NCBI GenBank assembly: GCA_963832835.1
Contig: CAWHVD010000001.1
Span: 2,170,001-2,234,000 of the forward strand
Length of the DNA stretch: 64,000 bases
Direction of reading: 5' to 3'
Source of the DNA: CAVPKN01 sp963832835
Lineage (GTDB): Bacteria > Chlamydiota > Chlamydiia > Chlamydiales > JAAKFR01
In this document: positions 16,433-25,194 of the stretch, one piece after another
How positions within the stretch are numbered: position 1 is the stretch's first letter
How the letters are laid out: each line of letters starts with the position of its first letter
Translations under genes and position numbers: made by a program
The notes under the pieces: generated by a model
The model's input: the letters and a program-made list of their open reading frames with translations, nothing else
What the model was told of the DNA's origin: nothing
Database searches by the model: none

Positions 16433-19210
16433 CTAACGCTCCTGCTTTTTCAAAAATAGAGCAGAAAGCCCCAGCAATAGAGGAATCGTGATTAGCAATG
16501 GAATGAACCAAATGGCAAGCTCTTTAAAACCAAGACCTTTTGAAAAAACACCTCTTGCAATAACTAAATAGAATGTTGTTGGAAATACATGTCCAGTGAA
16601 TGCCCCTATCCCCTCCAAAGAGGAAATAGGATCGAGCAAGCCTGAAAAATTGATAGTCGGAACAAGGGTCAGAACACCGGTGGCAAAGATAGCTGCGGTT
16701 TGGCTTTTGGTGAAGGTTGAGACCAACAGTCCAATAGCCGTTGAGGTTGCAACAAACAGGAGGGTGCCCAATAGTAGTGCCAAAAAATTCCCTTTAACTG
16801 ATACATCAAAAACAAAATAGGCCACGCCGAGCATCAAAAAAAAACTGATCATCGCAAGGAACATATACGGAATTTGCTTGCCGATCAAAAATTCTAAGCG
16901 TGTAGTTGGAGAGACATAAAGGTTAACGATGGAACCCAGTTCTTTTTCTCGTACAACAGAAAGCGCACTGAGCATGGCAGGAACCATCATAAGAACTATG
17001 GCAAAGGCTGCTGGCACCATTGCCTTCTGACTAGTAACATCAGGATTATAAAGATAACGCGTCTCAATAGATATAGGCTCTTGTGGCGTTTTGATTTTTA
17101 GCCCTTTCCGTGCCAAGTTTGTCAGCCAATCCAGGTTCATCCCCTGCATATAGCTGAGAATGATCTGAGCGCGCCTTGGCATCACTCCGTCAATCCATGT
17201 TCCAATGCTCACAGGCCTGCCATGGCGTATATCTTGTGCAAAGTCTGGGGGAATTTCTATAGCTAGGCTAATCTCACCACTGCGCATACGCCGCTCCAAA
17301 TCCTGGTAATCCTCGATAGGCGGGCGTTCGATAAAATAGCGAGATCCAGCGATATTTTTGATATAATCTTGGCTAGTATGCGTCCGGTCTCTATCCAGTA
17401 CAGCAAAAGAGAGATTTCTCACATCGAGGCTAATTCCATAACCAAATGCCAACAATAGGATAATGCTGCCAATCGCGGAAAATGTTAAACGGGTGCCATC
17501 TCGATAAAGTTCTAACGCCTCTCTTTGAATATAGCTTGTCATGCGCCGTAGGCTGAAAAAACTCGGTTTTGTTTTCAAACCTGGATTTTTCAAGTTAGCA
17601 GCAGTTTGGCTGAACGTAGAAAGACCGGGCTCAGTATGAGTCTCTGTAAGGACGCCAGAATCTTGAATTAATTTGATGAAAGCTTCTTCTAAAGTTTTTG
17701 TTTTGCATTGTTTTATTAGGTCAGCTGGAGAAGCGCTTGCCAATACATCCCCTGCATGCATGATTGAAATCCTATCGCACCGCTCCGCTTCATTCATAAA
17801 ATGGGTGGAAATGAAAATTGTGACCTTATCTTTCCGGGAAAGCTCCATCATGATTTGCCAAAAAGCATCGCGAGCGATGGGGTCTACACCCGAGGTCGGT
17901 TCGTCTAAAATCAATATTTCCGGGTCAGGAAGCATAGCGACTGCCAAAGAGAGCCTTTGGCGTTGTCCCAGCGGAATAAACTGAGGGAGGCTATCGATCT
18001 CTTTATCAAGGCCAAATCGTTGAATAATTTTTTCAACTTTTTCAGGGATGTGCTCTTCTGGAATACTGAAAAGACGCGCATGGAGGATTAGATTTTGCTT
18101 TACCGTAAGCTCTGTATACAGAGAGAATGATTGAGACATATAGCCGATGCGCTTGCGGATTTCTAGATCGTGTGGATTCAAAGGATGGCCAAAGAGCTTT
18201 GCCTCCCCAATTGTTGGTGGCAAAAGTCCTGTCAGCATCTTCATCGTGGTTGTCTTCCCACTGCCATTAGATCCCAAGAAGCCGAAGATTTCACCACGTT
18301 CTATCTGGAAGCCCACATGATTAACGGCAGTGAAATCGCCAAATCGCATCGTCAGATTGTCGGCCTCAATAAAAGTTTCAGTGTCTCCTTGTTTTAGGCG
18401 GGGAATCATCACAACGGGCTTGTAATTTTTGAGCTGGGCGGCTGGAAGCATGGCGATAAATGCTTCCTCCATAGTGGATGAGGCTTCTGTTGCCAAAAAT
18501 GTATCAACCGTTCCTGAAAAAAGCACATGTCCGTTATGCATAGCTATAAGCCACTCAAATCTAGAAGCCTCTTCCATATATGCAGTGGCAACCAATATAC
18601 TCATGCCAAAACGTTCTTTGCGAATACTGTCTATCATCTCCCAAAATAGCCGACGAGACAGTGGATCGATACCTGTTGTGGGTTCATCCAAAATCAAGAT
18701 GTCAGGTTCATGAATCAAAGCGCAGCAGATCCCTAGTTTTTGCTGCATACCGCCAGAGAGTTTGCCGGCAAGACGCTCTTTAAAAGGGGCTAATCCAGTT
18801 GCTTCCAAAAGGTTCTGAATGCGCTCGCTTCGCTGCTTTTGGTTAAGGCCAAATAACCTGCCAAAAAAATCGACATTCTCGAAAACTGAAAGAGTCGAAT
18901 AGAGATTTTTGCCAAGCCCTTGTGGCATATAAGCAACCCTAGGACAAACCATCTCACGGTGCCCTTTATCGGACATGTCACCTCCAAACAACTCAACCTT
19001 TCCCGTTTGGATTTCGCGTGAGCCGGATATAAGTGATAAAAGCGTTGACTTTCCGACACCGTCCGAGCCTATTATCCCAACAGTGCAACCTGATGGAATG
19101 TCAAGGTCAATAGCATCTAGGGCAACAACGCTCCCGTACCGCAAAGTGACTTCGCGAATCTTTGCAACTGGCTGCATTGATGCATCTACAGAAGCTGTCT
19201 GAAGATTCAT
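16433..19210 (-). CDS. ABC exporter: two fused ATPase domains plus ABC-2 permease (RbbA/YhiH-like)
   Basis: 925 residues. ATPase domain 1 (about 15-240): Walker A GSDGVGKST, LSGGMQQKL signature and LILDEPTTGIDPLSRRLFW. ATPase domain 2 (about 270-500): GSNGSGKTT, the divergent signature PLGQRQRLSLA and ILILDEPTSGVDPIARDAFW. The permease part (about 550-925) has one N-terminal span, a periplasmic loop and a C-terminal bundle. This ATPase-ATPase-permease order, and the GDMSD...RVAYMPQGLGKNLY block, are those of RbbA/YhiH of enterobacteria. It starts inside the HlyD stop (ATGA) and is followed by a second permease, as in yhiI-rbbA-yhhJ operons. Confidence 0.92.
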   Translation of the reverse strand: MNLQTASVDASMQPVAKIREVTLRYGSVVALDAIDLDIPSGCTVGIIGSDGVGKSTLLSLISGSREIQTGKVELFGGDMSDKGHREMVCPRVAYMPQGLGKNLYSTLSVFENVDFFGRLFGLNQKQRSERIQNLLEATGLAPFKERLAGKLSGGMQQKLGICCALIHEPDILILDEPTTGIDPLSRRLFWEMIDSIRKERFGMSILVATAYMEEASRFEWLIAMHNGHVLFSGTVDTFLATEASSTMEEAFIAMLPAAQLKNYKPVVMIPRLKQGDTETFIEADNLTMRFGDFTAVNHVGFQIERGEIFGFLGSNGSGKTTTMKMLTGLLPPTIGEAKLFGHPLNPHDLEIRKRIGYMSQSFSLYTELTVKQNLILHARLFSIPEEHIPEKVEKIIQRFGLDKEIDSLPQFIPLGQRQRLSLAVAMLPDPEILILDEPTSGVDPIARDAFWQIMMELSRKDKVTIFISTHFMNEAERCDRISIMHAGDVLASASPADLIKQCKTKTLEEAFIKLIQDSGVLTETHTEPGLSTFSQTAANLKNPGLKTKPSFFSLRRMTSYIQREALELYRDGTRLTFSAIGSIILLLAFGYGISLDVRNLSFAVLDRDRTHTSQDYIKNIAGSRYFIERPPIEDYQDLERRMRSGEISLAIEIPPDFAQDIRHGRPVSIGTWIDGVMPRRAQIILSYMQGMNLDWLTNLARKGLKIKTPQEPISIETRYLYNPDVTSQKAMVPAAFAIVLMMVPAMLSALSVVREKELGSIVNLYVSPTTRLEFLIGKQIPYMFLAMISFFLMLGVAYFVFDVSVKGNFLALLLGTLLFVATSTAIGLLVSTFTKSQTAAIFATGVLTLVPTINFSGLLDPISSLEGIGAFTGHVFPTTFYLVIARGVFSKGLGFKELAIWFIPLLITIPLLLGLSALFLKKQER

Positions 19211-20346
19211 ATGTTTACCTTGAGATTGTCAGGCCATGGTTTTGCCAGGTCAAGCCGAATGTACGCCACTCCAGGCAAACCGGTTTTGACATAGGTGATA
19301 TACTTTTTAAGAAGTTCTGGGGGAATTTGAGCTTTTACCCGGAACATAAATTTTTCTCTTTCAGATGCCGTTTCAACCGTTTTCGGGGTAAATTGAGCAA
19401 CATCTGAAACGAATGATATATATGCTGGGATGACATATTGCGGCGCCGCATCCAATACTAGCCTCACCTCTTCTCCAATTGCCACACGTCCTGCATACGC
19501 CGTAGAAAGAAAAAAAGTCATGTAAACATCACTTAAATCTGAGAGGCTCAATACTGGGCTCCCAGCAGCCACTACTTCTCCTGGCTGAGCGATACGGTAT
19601 TGGATGCGTCCATCGCGAGGTGTTTTTAGCGCGCTGTCCTTTATATCTGCCTCTACGCGTTCAACAATTCCCTTTGCTGCTTCAACTGATGCTTCTGCTC
19701 CATTAACCTCTTCTTGCGCAGTTACAACAGCCGCGTCGGCTGCCCCAATTTGGGCATAAGAAGCCTCTTTTGCAGCAATAGCACTTTTATAAGTCGCCCA
19801 ATCATCGTCAGCTATCTGCTGCGAAGCTGCCCCTTCTGAAACCAGCTTTAAAGTGCGGGTCCACCTTTTTTCAGCAACTTCTAATTCAGCCTCACGCTGT
19901 TTAAATATAGCCTCTGCTGCGATTTTTTCGCTTTTTCTCTGTATGAGTGTACTCTGTTTTACAGCGACAAAATTATTTGCCTGAAGTAGCTTGCCTTGAA
20001 CCTCTCTAAGCTGCGCATCTAGGACATCGGTATCCATGTATGCCACAATCTCGCCTGCTTTGACATAGTCCCCTTCATTCACAAGAATTTCTTTAACTCG
20101 CCCAGATATCCTGGGAGCAATATCAATTTCAGTAGCCTCGATGCGTCCATTTGCACGGATGATATTGCCTTTCTCAGTCGCTAAGTAGTGTTGCCAAATC
20201 ATAAAAGCTATCATTCCAATAACAAGCAATCCTACCGCAGGCAATAACCATTTTTTCCTTTTTACATCCCTTATCCGTTTCTTGAAGCTTTCCAGAGCTG
20301 TATTGAAAAATTGAACACACTTGTCTTTATCGATAATCTTGGTCAT
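19207..20346 (-). CDS. HlyD-family membrane fusion protein (YhiI-like)
   Basis: 379 residues. A single inner-membrane span at about 33-50 (LPAVGLLVIGMIAFMIWQHY) is followed by a lipoyl/barrel half-motif (GRIEATEIDIAPRISGRVKE), a long alpha-hairpin (about 115-245) rich in Ala/Glu, and the second half-lipoyl (LKTPRDGRIQYRIAQPGEVV). It would bridge the ABC exporter to the outer membrane. The N-terminal cytoplasmic stretch is a little longer than usual. It abuts the outer-membrane gene with no spacer and overlaps the ATPase gene by four bases: a coupled operon. Confidence 0.92.
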   Translation of the reverse strand: MTKIIDKDKCVQFFNTALESFKKRIRDVKRKKWLLPAVGLLVIGMIAFMIWQHYLATEKGNIIRANGRIEATEIDIAPRISGRVKEILVNEGDYVKAGEIVAYMDTDVLDAQLREVQGKLLQANNFVAVKQSTLIQRKSEKIAAEAIFKQREAELEVAEKRWTRTLKLVSEGAASQQIADDDWATYKSAIAAKEASYAQIGAADAAVVTAQEEVNGAEASVEAAKGIVERVEADIKDSALKTPRDGRIQYRIAQPGEVVAAGSPVLSLSDLSDVYMTFFLSTAYAGRVAIGEEVRLVLDAAPQYVIPAYISFVSDVAQFTPKTVETASEREKFMFRVKAQIPPELLKKYITYVKTGLPGVAYIRLDLAKPWPDNLKVNI

Positions 20347-21441
20347 TTATCTGCAATAACCTCCACCTAAGGCAATATATAAATTAATTCTGCCGGCCAG
20401 CAAAGAGCGTCGCGTTTGCACTAAAGCTTGCTCTGCAGAAAATTTCTCTCGCTCCGCATCCAGTACTTCTAGAAATGAAGAGGTGCTATCTAGAAATCTG
20501 ATCCATGCCAATCTCGCACGCTCTGTTTGTGCATCTAACACCTCTTTTTGCATGAGAACCTGCTCCGTTAGCAAGTCACGTTCAGCCAGGGCATCCGCAA
20601 CTTCTCGAAAAGCAACCTGAATGGTGCGTTCGTATTCTGTTACGGCTAGATTTTGACGTATTCTTGAAAGGTTGAAAATAGAGGCTCGGGGCCCTCCAAT
20701 GTTTGCATTGGCTGCCAATAATTTGTGCTCAGCAGCACGTACATCGGGACGATTTGCTAGTAATTCTGACGGTAGCCCAGGGCTAATTTCTTTTATAAAA
20801 TACGGTTCGATTTGGCAGAGCAACTGATCACCAGGACATATTGGGATTCCAACAAGCAGCGTCATTGTATTCCAGTTCAATGCACGCCTGCGTTGCAGTG
20901 CCACTAAATCTGCCTCTGCCTGCTGCAAAAGTATCCCTGCTTGAAAAAAATCAAATTTTGATGCTGCCCCTTCCTCAAAACGCAGTTCCATGATTCGGCA
21001 TCCCTCTTGGCGGGTTTCAATGGTTTTCAAGGTAAGACAAATCAACTCGTTTAGCTCACTTTCTATTAAATACGTGCCTGCAACTTGCCCCACCAAGCGG
21101 ATGTAAGTGGCATGCTGCTCTTCTAAAGAAGCTAAATACTCCTCTGAGCATGGAGCATTTTGCAAAGCTTTCGCTTCTTCCGACCGCTGTCTAGCTGCCC
21201 TCAAGTCCCGATTATTATCTAATGCCAAAGCAATCAACTGCTTTAGGTTCGAATCGTTGAAAAATTCTTGCCATCCAAACTGCCGAATATTCGTGCCATT
21301 TTGCACATATTCTTGCCTAGGGTATGTTTCTGCTATAGGCAGGGGGAGTCTTTCGTATAGAGGAGTAAAGCAGCAACCGGTCAATATCACCGAAAGACAA
21401 CAGAATAAACTGGATAAAGATTTTATGTTTTGGAGTAACAT
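20347..21441 (-). CDS. TolC/NodT-family outer-membrane efflux lipoprotein lacking both beta-barrel segments
   Basis: 364 residues where NodT/OprM members have about 460-480. A signal peptide ends in lipobox LTGC (Cys23). The alpha-barrel parts align well: LALDNNRDLRAARQR, LVGQVAGTYL, GLPSELLANRPDVRAAEHKL, ANANIGGPRAS, IQVAFREVADALAERDLL, RINLYIALGGGY. Compared with OprM from memory, about 60 residues are missing after EEAKALQ and about 58 after GPRASIF, which are the two places where TolC proteins carry their membrane beta-hairpins. Frame is kept at both gaps. It is first in the exporter operon. It may be non-functional, or a periplasmic-only duct. Confidence 0.85.
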   Translation of the reverse strand: MLLQNIKSLSSLFCCLSVILTGCCFTPLYERLPLPIAETYPRQEYVQNGTNIRQFGWQEFFNDSNLKQLIALALDNNRDLRAARQRSEEAKALQNAPCSEEYLASLEEQHATYIRLVGQVAGTYLIESELNELICLTLKTIETRQEGCRIMELRFEEGAASKFDFFQAGILLQQAEADLVALQRRRALNWNTMTLLVGIPICPGDQLLCQIEPYFIKEISPGLPSELLANRPDVRAAEHKLLAANANIGGPRASIFNLSRIRQNLAVTEYERTIQVAFREVADALAERDLLTEQVLMQKEVLDAQTERARLAWIRFLDSTSSFLEVLDAEREKFSAEQALVQTRRSLLAGRINLYIALGGGYCR

Positions 21442-21565
21442 GCTTGCTCACATTAGGGAAAAAAAGACTTTACAATGCCTCTTCTGTCTTAATAAATCAT
21501 TCCAACTTTAGAGCCAATTGCAAAACCCATGCACCTCGGAAAATCGCTGATTTTTGTGACAGTTT

Positions 21566-22414
21566 TCAAGGCCAGTGCCACTCAAGCCTGAGCTTCGCCT
21601 TTGGTGTGATGGTCGCGCTGATAAAGTGGGATAACACTTTTAACACTCCACGGGTAATTCTTCCTTTAGAATAGATGTCTATTCGAGAAGGGATCGGTTT
21701 GAATCCAATGGCCCTTTTAGCCTCATCAGAATTGAAACCCACATCGACATTTTGGTACTTTTGGGAGGCCATTGCATGATCAAAAAGGGCATAGTGCATC
21801 CAAGAATAGGCATAGCTGGCAGAGGAGTGGTGATAATCTAGACCGGCGCAGATCGAATGAAGCGTCGGAAATTCCTCTTGGAGTACAAAGACGCCGATCA
21901 TCTTTCCTTCAAACCAAGTACACAGCAGCTTATAGTCAGGGCGCTTGGCTATCTCTTGGAAAAAGGAGAGGTTATACAACCTGTGGTGATAGCGCTCTGC
22001 CACATGATCATATAACCGATAAACATGCTCAGCATACTCTGACCAGTCTTCTTCAATGAAACTGATTTCACAGCCGTACTTGAGAAAGTTCTTTTTTGAC
22101 TTAGCATAATTGCAACGATGCCAGCGAATCGAGGTGGCAAGATAATCATCGATCGATCGGTAAGAAGAGATATCAAGGCGCCAGCGTGTTAAATGGGTAA
22201 TGCTATAGCAGCAATCAGGTGCGCTAGGATGAGCGTCTGCATCTTTGGTGTGAAGGATCAGGTAAGCTCGAGGGTGAATCTTTAGCGGCGTATGCAAGTT
22301 AAAGCTAAATTGCATAAAAAAATGCTTGCATAGCCAGTTGTTATTCCACCCAAGTTGTTCGATGAGTGACGTTTCATGTAAAGAAGAGAAATTTTCAAGG
22401 GGAGAGACTCTCAT
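21566..22414 (-). CDS. GNAT/FemAB-like acyltransferase, COG3146-type
   Basis: About 282 residues from the ATG at 22412-22414, overlapping the psd stop by four bases. The second half looks like a GNAT fold: SIDDYLATSIRWHRCNYAKS, VYRLYDHVAERYHHRLYNL, CTWFEGKMIGVFVLQEE and a late NVDVGFNSDEAKRAIGFKP, which resembles peptidogalycan/FemAB-type proteins (DUF482). The first ~90 residues are not recognisable. It is the downstream partner of phosphatidylserine decarboxylase, so a role in envelope or lipid modification is possible but unproven. Confidence 0.65.
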   Translation of the reverse strand: MRVSPLENFSSLHETSLIEQLGWNNNWLCKHFFMQFSFNLHTPLKIHPRAYLILHTKDADAHPSAPDCCYSITHLTRWRLDISSYRSIDDYLATSIRWHRCNYAKSKKNFLKYGCEISFIEEDWSEYAEHVYRLYDHVAERYHHRLYNLSFFQEIAKRPDYKLLCTWFEGKMIGVFVLQEEFPTLHSICAGLDYHHSSASYAYSWMHYALFDHAMASQKYQNVDVGFNSDEAKRAIGFKPIPSRIDIYSKGRITRGVLKVLSHFISATITPKAKLRLEWHWP

Positions 22415-23364
22415 ACCCAACCCTGAAGAGCGTCGGGCTTCTTCACCAACAAGGGCTCAATGCACTTTTCTAAAGGTTGGCCCATACGGCATAGGGTCTC
22501 GATATGTTGAGCAGAATGAGTCAAAATGTCGCTCGCCAAGTGTATGCATCCTTTTTCAAAAAGAAGAATAAGGGAAGATCCGCCAAATGAAAAATACCCC
22601 TTTTCCTCCCCTTTTTTATAAGGAATCCCCGGCTGATAGGTTTGATGGATAGAACCAACAGCTGTCGCGCCAACTTCAATCAAAAGAATGGTGCCATAGA
22701 GATCCGTTTTTAATTGAGTAATCATTCTTTTGTTTTCAGTGAGCAAAACGATATTTTGTATGATTGCCAAAGGATGTACGGAATAGAAAGGACCGTTGAT
22801 CAAGCGGGCCGGACCAGGTATGCAATCACAAGGAAAGTGAAAGCGGTGGTAATCACTGGGAGATAAGCGAGCGATCACCATACTTCCTTGAGAATAAGCA
22901 TTTGCTACCGAATCGAGACCCACTAACTTTTTGATAGAGAATTTTTTGTCCTTCACGACAAAGTCTTCACATGCACCGGCATCCTGATAGAAGAGATAGC
23001 GCCCATCGGCGGGGATAATGGGTCCCTTTGCTAAGGGACGACTCTCCTTTTTTAGCGTGCGGACAAAAAATGCATCGAAAGAAGGATAGGACTCAATTGG
23101 TTTTTCGCATTCAGTGGCATCTATACCGTGTTGGGCAACAAAAGGTAGGATCTTTTTTTTGGTCCATGACCGGCGGTACCACCAGCCTAAGAATCGGGAA
23201 AAAATGGGGAGTTCGGCCAGTAGCTTGCCCACCGACATGCCTATTTTGGAACCATACAAAAAACGAAGAGCCGCTTCGCAATAAATGGGTTCTTCTCGTA
23301 ATTCCCCTGTCCTTCTGTCGATATAATATTTTTTTTCAGTTGCTGGCAAGTTGATATTTCCCAA
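22411..23364 (-). CDS. psd: Phosphatidylserine decarboxylase proenzyme
   Basis: 317 residues. It converts phosphatidylserine to phosphatidylethanolamine at the membrane after self-cleavage. The pyruvoyl-forming site is GGSS in GYFSFGGSSLILLF, near the C-terminus as expected for the short alpha chain. Other family marks are FDAFFVRTLKKESRP, PADGRYLFYQD and the DYHRFHFPCDC block with catalytic His. The length and the PSD-B-like N-terminus (KKYYIDRRTGELREE) fit chlamydial Psd. It is coupled to the following acyltransferase gene. Confidence 0.95.
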   Translation of the reverse strand: MGNINLPATEKKYYIDRRTGELREEPIYCEAALRFLYGSKIGMSVGKLLAELPIFSRFLGWWYRRSWTKKKILPFVAQHGIDATECEKPIESYPSFDAFFVRTLKKESRPLAKGPIIPADGRYLFYQDAGACEDFVVKDKKFSIKKLVGLDSVANAYSQGSMVIARLSPSDYHRFHFPCDCIPGPARLINGPFYSVHPLAIIQNIVLLTENKRMITQLKTDLYGTILLIEVGATAVGSIHQTYQPGIPYKKGEEKGYFSFGGSSLILLFEKGCIHLASDILTHSAQHIETLCRMGQPLEKCIEPLLVKKPDALQGWV

Positions 23365-23451
23365 ATTGGCTATACAGACGAGTGAAACTCAAAAAATCAT
23401 TAGCAATTCACGGGCCAACCAGGCTGGCTCTAAGGGCTCATAAGCTCTAAG

Positions 23452-23498
23452 TTGACAGTAAATCGAAATTCATGCTAAACTAAAACTAGTCAGACTAG
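23452..23498 (+). promoter_or_regulatory. Promoter and palindromic operator of the toxin-antitoxin pair
   Basis: TTGACA at 23452-23457 and TAAACT at 23476-23481, with TG one base before the -10, form a sigma-70-type promoter with an 18-bp spacer. Just downstream, CTAGTC-a-GACTAG (23486-23498) is a perfect 6-bp inverted repeat, placed where an antitoxin repressor would bind. The antitoxin ATG is at 23513. The rest of the gap 23365-23451 shows nothing. Confidence 0.6.
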
Positions 23499-23512
23499 AC
23501 ATGGAGTTCCAA

Positions 23513-23764
23513 ATGATACTACAAAAATGGCAAATCCAAGATGCAAAGGCCAAATTTTCCCAACTCATCAACTCTTTAGAAAACGGAGACCAGTTTATCA
23601 CATACAGAGGGGATCTTGTTGCGGTTGTCGTTTCAAAGAAACGCTATGACGAATTAACAACACCTAGTGGCACTCTCTTGGATTTTTTTAAAAACTCTCC
23701 TTTACAGGATGTGGATTTAGAAATAGAACGATCAAGAGATTTTCCCCGAGAGGTTGATCTATGA
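23513..23764 (+). CDS. Phd/YefM-type antitoxin
   Basis: 83 residues from the ATG at 23513, chosen because GGAG stands six bases upstream; an ATG at 23501 lacks a ribosome site. WQIQDAKAKFSQLINSLENG and VAVVVSKKRYDEL are the typical Phd/YefM DNA-binding N-terminal fold. The C-terminal part (LLDFFKNSPLQDVDLEIERS) would wrap the toxin. It overlaps the PIN gene by four bases (ATGA), and a palindromic operator lies upstream, so autoregulation is likely. Confidence 0.9.
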   Translation: MILQKWQIQDAKAKFSQLINSLENGDQFITYRGDLVAVVVSKKRYDELTTPSGTLLDFFKNSPLQDVDLEIERSRDFPREVDL

Positions 23765-24198
23765 CCTATTTGTTAGATACCTGTATCCTTTCAAAATTGA
23801 GAAAAATTAACAAACACCCTGATAAGCCACTTGAAAATTGGATGGGATTGCATCAAGAATCCGTTTTTTTTCTTAGCGTCTTAACAGTGGGGGAAATCGA
23901 ACAAGGAATTCACAAATTAGACAATTCACAACAGAGAAGACTTCTTGAAAATTGGTATCACAGCGAAGTAATTCCCCGATTTTTAGACAGAATTTTAAAT
24001 GTCGAGCTCAGAGTAGCCACAACATGGGGCGAGCTCAACGGAAAATATCAAAAACGAGGGATTGTTATTCCCACTGTTGATGGTCTTATAGCCGCAACAG
24101 CTATTGTAAACGATCTGATTGTAGTTACAGAGAATATCAAAGATTTTGCTGCTATCGACGAGCTCAAGCTATTCAGCCCCTGGGAAAGCGCCTCGTGA
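23761..24198 (+). CDS. PIN-domain toxin, VapC/FitB type
   Basis: 145 residues. The four acidic positions of a PIN ribonuclease are visible: LLDTC near the N-terminus, SVLTVGEIEQG in the middle, TVDGLIAATA, and the distal TENIKDF. The IKLDN...RRLLENWYHSEVIPRF segment and the length match FitB-like VapC proteins, which usually cleave tRNA or rRNA. It is translationally coupled to the Phd/YefM antitoxin. A remnant of a family B element follows its stop codon. Confidence 0.9.
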   Translation: MTYLLDTCILSKLRKINKHPDKPLENWMGLHQESVFFLSVLTVGEIEQGIHKLDNSQQRRLLENWYHSEVIPRFLDRILNVELRVATTWGELNGKYQKRGIVIPTVDGLIAATAIVNDLIVVTENIKDFAAIDELKLFSPWESAS

Positions 24199-24215
24199 CT
24201 ACTCCCTCGCTTGAA

Positions 24216-24236
24216 CCTAAAAACGGCAGTTCGAGA
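24216..24236 (+). mobile_element. Remnant end of a family B miniature element
   Basis: CCTAAAAACGGCAGTTCGAG matches one terminus of the 163-bp element, preceded by TTGAA as at another copy. After that the similarity is lost, so this is a deleted copy or a solo end lying between the toxin gene and the FKBP gene. Confidence 0.6.
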
Positions 24237-24307
24237 AGATTGCAGAATTGCTGATTGGCTCAAAACTAAATTTTCTTGATCATTTCTTCAAATCAATTTA
24301 TAAGGCA

Positions 24308-24730
24308 TCACTCCGCCTGTGTAGCAACGACCTCAAAGACAATCAGGCGGTTAGGGGCAACATCAAGCTTGCCCAATCCAAATGCTAAATCAGGGTGTAC
24401 ATAGATCATGCGCGTTTCACCCATTTTCATTCCTTGCACCCCTTTTTGAAATCCTGGAACCACAGCATCTAAATCTACTTGGAGGGGATCACCTCTATCG
24501 TCGTATGTTGAGTATATGAGGCGAAGCTCCCCATCTTTGAGTTCACTCATTTTAAAGTGCAGCCAAGGATGATCTGAAATGGATGGACCGTCTTCTTGTT
24601 TTTCAATGAAATAAAAGATTTTGGAAGGTTCAACCACAACAAGATCTTGCTTGTGGGAGATTATCTTTAAGTAATTTTCAGCTTCCTGAAGATTGATTGC
24701 TGTTTGTTTCTCAACAATAGTTTTCTGCAT
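24308..24730 (-). CDS. FKBP-type peptidyl-prolyl isomerase, probably 5'-truncated
   Basis: 140 residues from the first ATG. The FKBP domain is complete: GDPLQVDLDAVVPGFQKGVQ, MKMGETRMIYVHPDLAFGLG and PNRLIVFEVV. The N-terminal helix QTAINLQEAENYLK resembles Mip-type enzymes. The start is doubtful: no ribosome site precedes the ATG, and the frame stays open upstream to about 24820, encoding GEPVLGKDELVPLIKRM, which looks like the Mip linker, but it then meets stops and lacks a signal peptide. The exported enzyme may therefore be broken, or its first part lost when the neighbouring lipoprotein gene was joined. Confidence 0.75.
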   Translation of the reverse strand: MQKTIVEKQTAINLQEAENYLKIISHKQDLVVVEPSKIFYFIEKQEDGPSISDHPWLHFKMSELKDGELRLIYSTYDDRGDPLQVDLDAVVPGFQKGVQGMKMGETRMIYVHPDLAFGLGKLDVAPNRLIVFEVVATQAE

Positions 24731-24762
24731 ACGCTTGATTAAAGGGACAAGCTCATCTTTCC

Positions 24763-25111
24763 CTAGAACAGGTTCTCCCTCTGTTTGAATGTCTCTCTGG
24801 CTATTTGCAGGGCAACCTCATATTCATTTTTAAGCTCTTGCGCACTATCAGAGCCTTTTACAACTGTAAAATTAGGTGGAAGAATATGAAAAATTCTTTC
24901 CTGCCAAGTTGGAAGAAGAAACTCGCATTGCTGATTGCCCTTATACAACTCAGTATAGGGATCATGCGAAGGTTCAACATCATAGCCTAGAAGTTGATGC
25001 CATTTCATTCTTCGCTGAATGCATTTCTTCTCTTGCCACTTCAAACTTGTGAGAAAGTTTTTTTGCAGTTTTTTTTCATCCATGGGTGGGGATAAAGGAT
25101 ATAGGGCGTTT
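24763..25111 (-). pseudogene. C-terminal part of a lipoprotein gene split by the IS66 element
   Basis: This minus-strand frame continues exactly in phase the frame at 27491-28095 if the IS and one copy of its 8-bp duplication are removed: ...RNA-LYPLSPPMDEKKL.... The joined protein would be about 317 residues. An ATG at 25083 could still start a 106-residue fragment (MDEKKLQKNFLTSLKWQEKK), but no ribosome site is evident. The family is not recognised. Its end lies 32 bp before the FKBP start. Confidence 0.85.
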
Positions 25112-25194
25112 GTAACCGTCTAATTTGCCCATCTTTCTTGAATCAGTAGAAAAAGGCAGTCTGGGGGCATGAAAAAAGAACCAGGAGGTTTTTC

